From positions 1-64,000 of the forward strand of contig MSJH02000656.1 of assembly GCA_001931875.2 (NCBI GenBank): DNA of 64,000 bases, in the 5' to 3' direction. The notes beneath the pieces are model-generated. The model was not told the origin of the DNA. It saw only the letters and a list, made by a program, of their open reading frames with translations, and ran no database searches. This DNA is from Byssochlamys sp. IMV 00236 (lineage: Eukaryota; Ascomycota; Eurotiomycetes; Eurotiales; Thermoascaceae). How positions within the stretch are numbered: position 1 is the stretch's first letter; each line of letters starts with the position of its first letter. A program made the position numbers and the translations under genes. This document shows, piece after piece, positions 59,702 to 64,000 of this stretch.

Positions 59702-61650
59702 CGTGTTGATGACTGATTACGGGGTGTTGTGGTGGAGAGAGAGGTGGGAGTAAAGGATGAGATGGTGCTAGAGAAGAGGATGTAGAGGCGGGTGAGAGGA
59801 ATGGAAGAAAGCACAAGAAAGCAGACTGATGCGATCTCCAAGACAGACTGTTGGTGAGTGATGAACCGGTGAGGTGACGGACACTGGCTTAGCGAGGGCG
59901 CGGGCGCGGCGGGTTGTTTGGAGTGTTTGGGCTTGTGTTTGCGCTGCGGGCGCTCGCTCGCTCGCCCATCTGGGGCTGGCAGACACCACAGATTCACTAT
60001 TTAATTAATTTCCCACTGTGGTTCTGCAAGATCTCGACTATCTATTATTATTATTCCCACAAATGAGACAGGATCCTCATCATTGTTTGCCTCGTGGATA
60101 GAAGACGCATGGCTCTTCTTGGTGCCTAAGCTATCAAGTATGGTGGTCTCTTGTCGGTCTTACGGGTATCTAGTCAACTAACTACTGAAAGACATGTTCG
60201 CTACAGTCCTGATCACTGCCCAAAGATTCCAGGGCGACCGTTCACATGCAGTGTTTCCAAACAGATGGACTAAAACGGTTGATATGAGATGTCCAGAGGG
60301 ATCCTGTTGGGACGGTCCTCGTGCCTAAATGAACCGTAACTCTCCTCTCCTTGAATCAGGCTTTTCTCCTGGCTTCCAATGATGATGCAACAGTAGACAA
60401 TCAGACAGGGCAACGGTCTAGATAAAGCGTACTATCAATGATCACAGTGGCATTGCAAAGCCTTGGTTTGCTGATGTCTTCGCCAGATTGCCCCCTCGAA
60501 TAGGCGCCGAACCACGGATACGGACACAGCCAAGGTCTCGCCCTTAGAAATGCAGGACCCTTTTTAATAATTTTGAGACTAGTCAGACCACGAGACATGT
60601 CAAAGATTGACCAGGGGCCCTCCTTCGTTGGGACTAATACGGAGTAGAGGCGTGTGGACCTGCGGTGTACTACGAACGTTTGCGCGCCCACCATGCTTGA
60701 GAACGCACACCAAACGGGCGATCCACCGCTTCTAGACGGCGAAGCCGCCGCTGTGCTGGATGGATAGTTAGCCGGCTGCTTGCTGGACTCCAGCTCTTGG
60801 AGGTCTTTGTAGCCAAGAGTTCGCAGTCTGCCGCTGAGAGCCGCACAGTACCTCCGCTGGGTGATCTTGGAGCGGCCAGTCTTCAACTGGGATTTCAAGA
60901 ATAGAGTTGCTGCGTGGACTCCGTGGAGTAATATTACTCTCGGAGCAGGAAGTCCGGCGAGATCGTCTTGAGGATCTGCTCACTAGTATCCAGTAGTCAT
61001 CCTGTATACGTCGTCACCGCGAGAAGAACCCCGAGAGAGAGAAGGGATTCAAGAGAACGAGACTGCGGACAACCAGCAGGATCGGAAAGAAGCCATTCTC
61101 CTCTGTAATAATAATAATAGATAGTAGACTATATTGGTTCAGCGCGGAATGCTGCAAGATGCCTTGCAGAGGGCCGGAGAGTTCCCCGGAGGTCTCTGCC
61201 GCCGTGGCATGAAACCCAGGCACCGCGTGTTGCAGCCTGAGGCGTCTATGAGAAAGAAGCTTCCAATCAGTCAGCCCTGTGTAATAAGTTTTGCGTAGTG
61301 TGACTGGTCCAGACGTAAGAAAAGAACACGTTGTGGTAGTTATAACTTCTTCTTCTTCTTATTATTATTATTATTAACTATCATCTCTCGCAGCTCTTTT
61401 CCTGTGGGGCGTCTAAGTACCAGTACTCTCCTCCCCGCTTGAGCTGACCTTTCTCCTTGTCGGACCTTTTGCTTGGGAATTGCCGTTCTCTTCTGCTTCT
61501 AGATTATTCCTAGACCGCCAGATTAACCAGCCACCTGGCCTCCATGTATCTGCTCAGGTAGAAAACAGCTCGGTTTTCTAGCTCTCTACCTTACCAGTCT
61601 CTGGTACTCTCTCTCTCGTCGTTCCTACATCTCAATTCTTGCGGACGGCA
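59702..61650. other. Divergent region between 14-3-3 and the calcium ATPase
   Basis: About 1.95 kb without a confident gene. A minus-strand frame at 60983-60401 has a basic patch but no recognised motif. A TTC/TTA trinucleotide run lies at 61346-61375. The pyrimidine-rich stretch at about 61490-61640 is the likely leader of the ATPase gene. Confidence 0.5.
61346..61375. repeat. TTC/TTA trinucleotide run
   Basis: Four TTC units followed by about six ATT/TTA units, about 280 bp upstream of the calcium ATPase start. Confidence 0.85.
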
Positions 61651-64000
61651 ATGGAGCAGTCGTACCTGTTCTCCCCCGCGGAGGTGCTCCAGCGCTTCCG
61701 CGTAACGGAAGAAACGGGGCTCTCGCAGGAGCAGGTTCTCAAGTCCCGTGCGGAGTATGGTCCCAATGGTGCGTCGCATGCTATCTTGATTTGTCTACTC
61801 AATTTGACAGCAGTATGCTAACTGCGCGCCTACTCAGCTCTCCCCGAAGATCCTCCAACACCGCTATGGGAGCTGGTCCTGGAGCAATTCAAGGACCAGC
61901 TGGTTCTGATCTTGCTAGGTTCTGCGACGGTATCCTTTATACTCGCACTATTTGAGGAAGGTGACGACTGGACCGCATTTGTGGATCCGGTGGTGGTACG
62001 TGCTTCTGAAGAGCCCCTGCGATGTTGTAGAGGACTGACATGGATGATCTAACGGTACACAGATATTGACCATTCTGATTCTGAACGCTATCGTCGGGGT
62101 GTCACAAGAAACCAGTGCGGAAAAGGCAATTGCAGCTCTACAGGAGTATTCCGCGAACGAGGCCAAGGTTGTCCGCGATGGAAAGATCCAGAGAATCAAG
62201 GCGGAGGAGCTGGTCCCTGGAGATGTTATCCATGTGGCCGTTGGAGATCGGATTCCAGCGGATTGCAGACTGCTCTCTATCCAAAGCAATAGTTTCCGTG
62301 TGGACCAAGCGATCCTGACTGGTGAGAGTGAAAGTGTTGGCAAGGACACCAAGCCGGTTAAGGACCAGCAAGCGGTTAAGCAGGATCAGACGAATATTCT
62401 CTTTTCTGGAACCACCGTCGTTACTGGCCATGCTACCGCGGTTGTTGTTCTCACAGGTGGATCGACCGCTATCGGAGACATCCACGAAAGCATCACGTCG
62501 CAGATCTCGGAGCCAACCCCATTGAAGCAGAAGCTCAACGACTTCGGAGACATGCTCGCTAAGGTTATCACAGTGATCTGTGTTCTGGTTTGGCTCATCA
62601 ACATCGAACACTTCAGTGACCCGTATCACGGTGGTTGGGCCAAAGGCGCCATTTACTATCTCAAGATCGCCGTCTCTCTCGGTGTGGCTGCCATTCCCGA
62701 AGGATTGGCTGTCGTGATCACCACTTGCCTGGCGCTCGGAACCCGTAAAATGGCTGCGAAGAATGCGGTCGTTCGGTCGTTGCCGTCAGTTGAGACGCTT
62801 GGCAGCTGCAGCGTTATTTGTTCAGACAAGACTGGTACTTTGACGACCAACCAGATGAGCGTCAACAAGATCGTCTATCTGGCAGAGTCTGGACAGGGTC
62901 TCGAAGAGATTGACGTCGAGGGTACAACCTTTGCCCCCGAAGGAAACCTCAAGCGTAACGGCAAGGTGCTCGAAGATGTTGCCGTGCATTCGTCGACTGT
63001 CCGTCAGATGGCCGAAGTTCTCGCTCTCTGCAACGAAGCTGTCCTTTCATATGATGCAAAGAGTGGCCTATTTTCCAACATTGGTGAACCCACTGAAGGT
63101 GCCTTGCGTGTTCTGGTTGAGAAGATCGGTACAGACGATCTCGCCACCAACGAGGCCCTGAGACGTTTGCCTGCAGCCGAAAGACTGCATGTTGCTAGCC
63201 GTTATTTCGAGGAGCGCCTTCCATTGAAAGCAACCTATGAGTTCTCACGAGACCGGAAGAGTATGTCTGTTTTGGTCGGAGACGGTAAGGCGCAGAAACT
63301 CTTGGTCAAGGGAGCCCCCGAATCCATCCTTGAACGCTGCTCTCATACTCTTCTCGGTGCTGATGGACCCCGTGTCCCGCTCACTCAGCACCACATTAGT
63401 CTGATATCCGGAGAGGTCGTGGAATATGGAAACAGAGGCCTGCGGGTTATTGCCATCGCTAGCGTCAATGACGTTGCTGAGAACCCGCTGCTTCGCACTG
63501 CTAGTACCTCTGAGGAATATGCTCAACTAGAACGGAACATGACCCTTATTGGACTCGTTGGCATGCTTGATCCCCCGCGTACGGAGGTTGCTGGCTCGAT
63601 TCAGAAGTGTCGCGACGCTGGTATCCGTGTTATCGTTATCACAGGTGACAACCGGAATACGGCCGAGTCCATCTGCCGGCAGATTGGTGTCTTCGGCGAG
63701 TTTGAGGACTTGGAAGGGAAGAGCTTTACGGGCAGAGAGTTCGATGCCCTGAGTGAGAGCGAAAAGTTGGAGGCCGTGAAGACAGCCTCTCTGTTCTCCC
63801 GGACTGAGCCTAGCCACAAATCTAAACTGGTGGATCTCCTCCAGTCTGTGGGACACGTCGTTGCTATGACCGGTGACGGTGTCAATGATGCACCGGCCCT
63901 CAAGAAGGCCGATATTGGTGTGGCTATGGGCAGTGGAACTGATGTTGCTAAGCTTGCGGCCGATATGGTGCTCGTTGATGACAATTTCGCTACTATCGAG
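61651..64000 (+). CDS. SERCA-type calcium-transporting P-type ATPase, 3' end outside window
   Basis: Three exons seen: 61651-61768, 61838-61995 and 62063 to the window edge, 738 residues of about 1,000 expected. The frame is intact to the last base. Visible landmarks are TGES in the actuator domain, the calcium-site motif [19 protein letters not shown] in helix M4, the phosphorylation motif [13 protein letters not shown] with Asp about residue 347, the nucleotide-binding KGAPE, and the hinge [17 protein letters not shown]. By family it pumps Ca2+ into the ER or Golgi lumen using ATP. The PEGLA motif and overall order favour the SERCA type (IIA) over Pmr1. The remaining M5-M10 helices lie beyond the edge. 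Confidence 0.95.

Noticed and set aside
60401..60983. Minus-strand frames with a basic patch (KTGRSKITQRRY) that faintly recall a bHLH basic region
   Set aside because: Helix-loop-helix residues do not follow, two overlapping frames would be needed, and no start or splice context supports it.

Overview
The window is nuclear DNA of a filamentous ascomycete, most likely Aspergillus or a close relative in the Eurotiales. The evidence is the short GT-AG introns (mostly 45 to 85 nt), several introns per housekeeping gene, and fungal-only families: a PTH11-like rhodopsin-fold protein, a hybrid histidine kinase with GAF, kinase and receiver domains, the Mdm20/NAA25 subunit of NatB and an ABCC exporter. 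I see no bacterial, phage or CRISPR features.

Layout. 0.9-5.8 kb holds a RING-finger protein and a fungal 2-oxoglutarate/Fe(II) oxygenase-like protein, both on the minus strand. 8.4-25.8 kb is looser, with large gene-poor gaps. It holds Cox23 (twin CX9C), a small unrecognised two-exon gene, a frame-broken Gcn5-like acetyltransferase/bromodomain copy, NAA25, a PTH11-like membrane protein, an APH-type kinase, and two neighbouring fungal hypotheticals that resemble the restriction-endonuclease fold (the second one truncated). 27.2-31.9 kb is a 1,505-residue ABCC transporter. 32.4-37 kb holds ribosomal protein eL36, a TUG/Ubx4-like p97 adaptor, and proteasome beta3 head-to-head with the adaptor. 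A gene-empty stretch of about 4.5 kb follows. 41.4-46.3 kb holds the hybrid histidine kinase and a secreted M20 peptidase. 47.1-51.7 kb holds a GH47 alpha-mannosidase and proteasome ATPase Rpt4, both on the minus strand. 53.1-64 kb is a housekeeping block of enolase, eIF3j, 14-3-3 and the start of a SERCA-type calcium pump that runs off the right edge.

How the genes work together. Three genes within 18 kb serve ubiquitin-proteasome turnover (the p97 adaptor, beta3 and Rpt4), and two of them share one divergent promoter region. The rest are separate single genes; I see no secondary-metabolite cluster. Splice sites were assigned by reading GT-AG borders and requiring frame and family continuity. 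Every multi-exon model given as intact closes in frame.

The items most worth a second look are the broken Gcn5-like copy, the nuclease-fold-like pair at 24.3-25.8 kb, the three evenly spaced TCACGTG boxes upstream of Rpt4, the tandem telobox-like element upstream of eL36, the enolase leader (a likely 5' UTR intron containing a decamer repeat and an upstream ORF), and the small gene whose unspliced reading frame ends in a hydrophobic tail.
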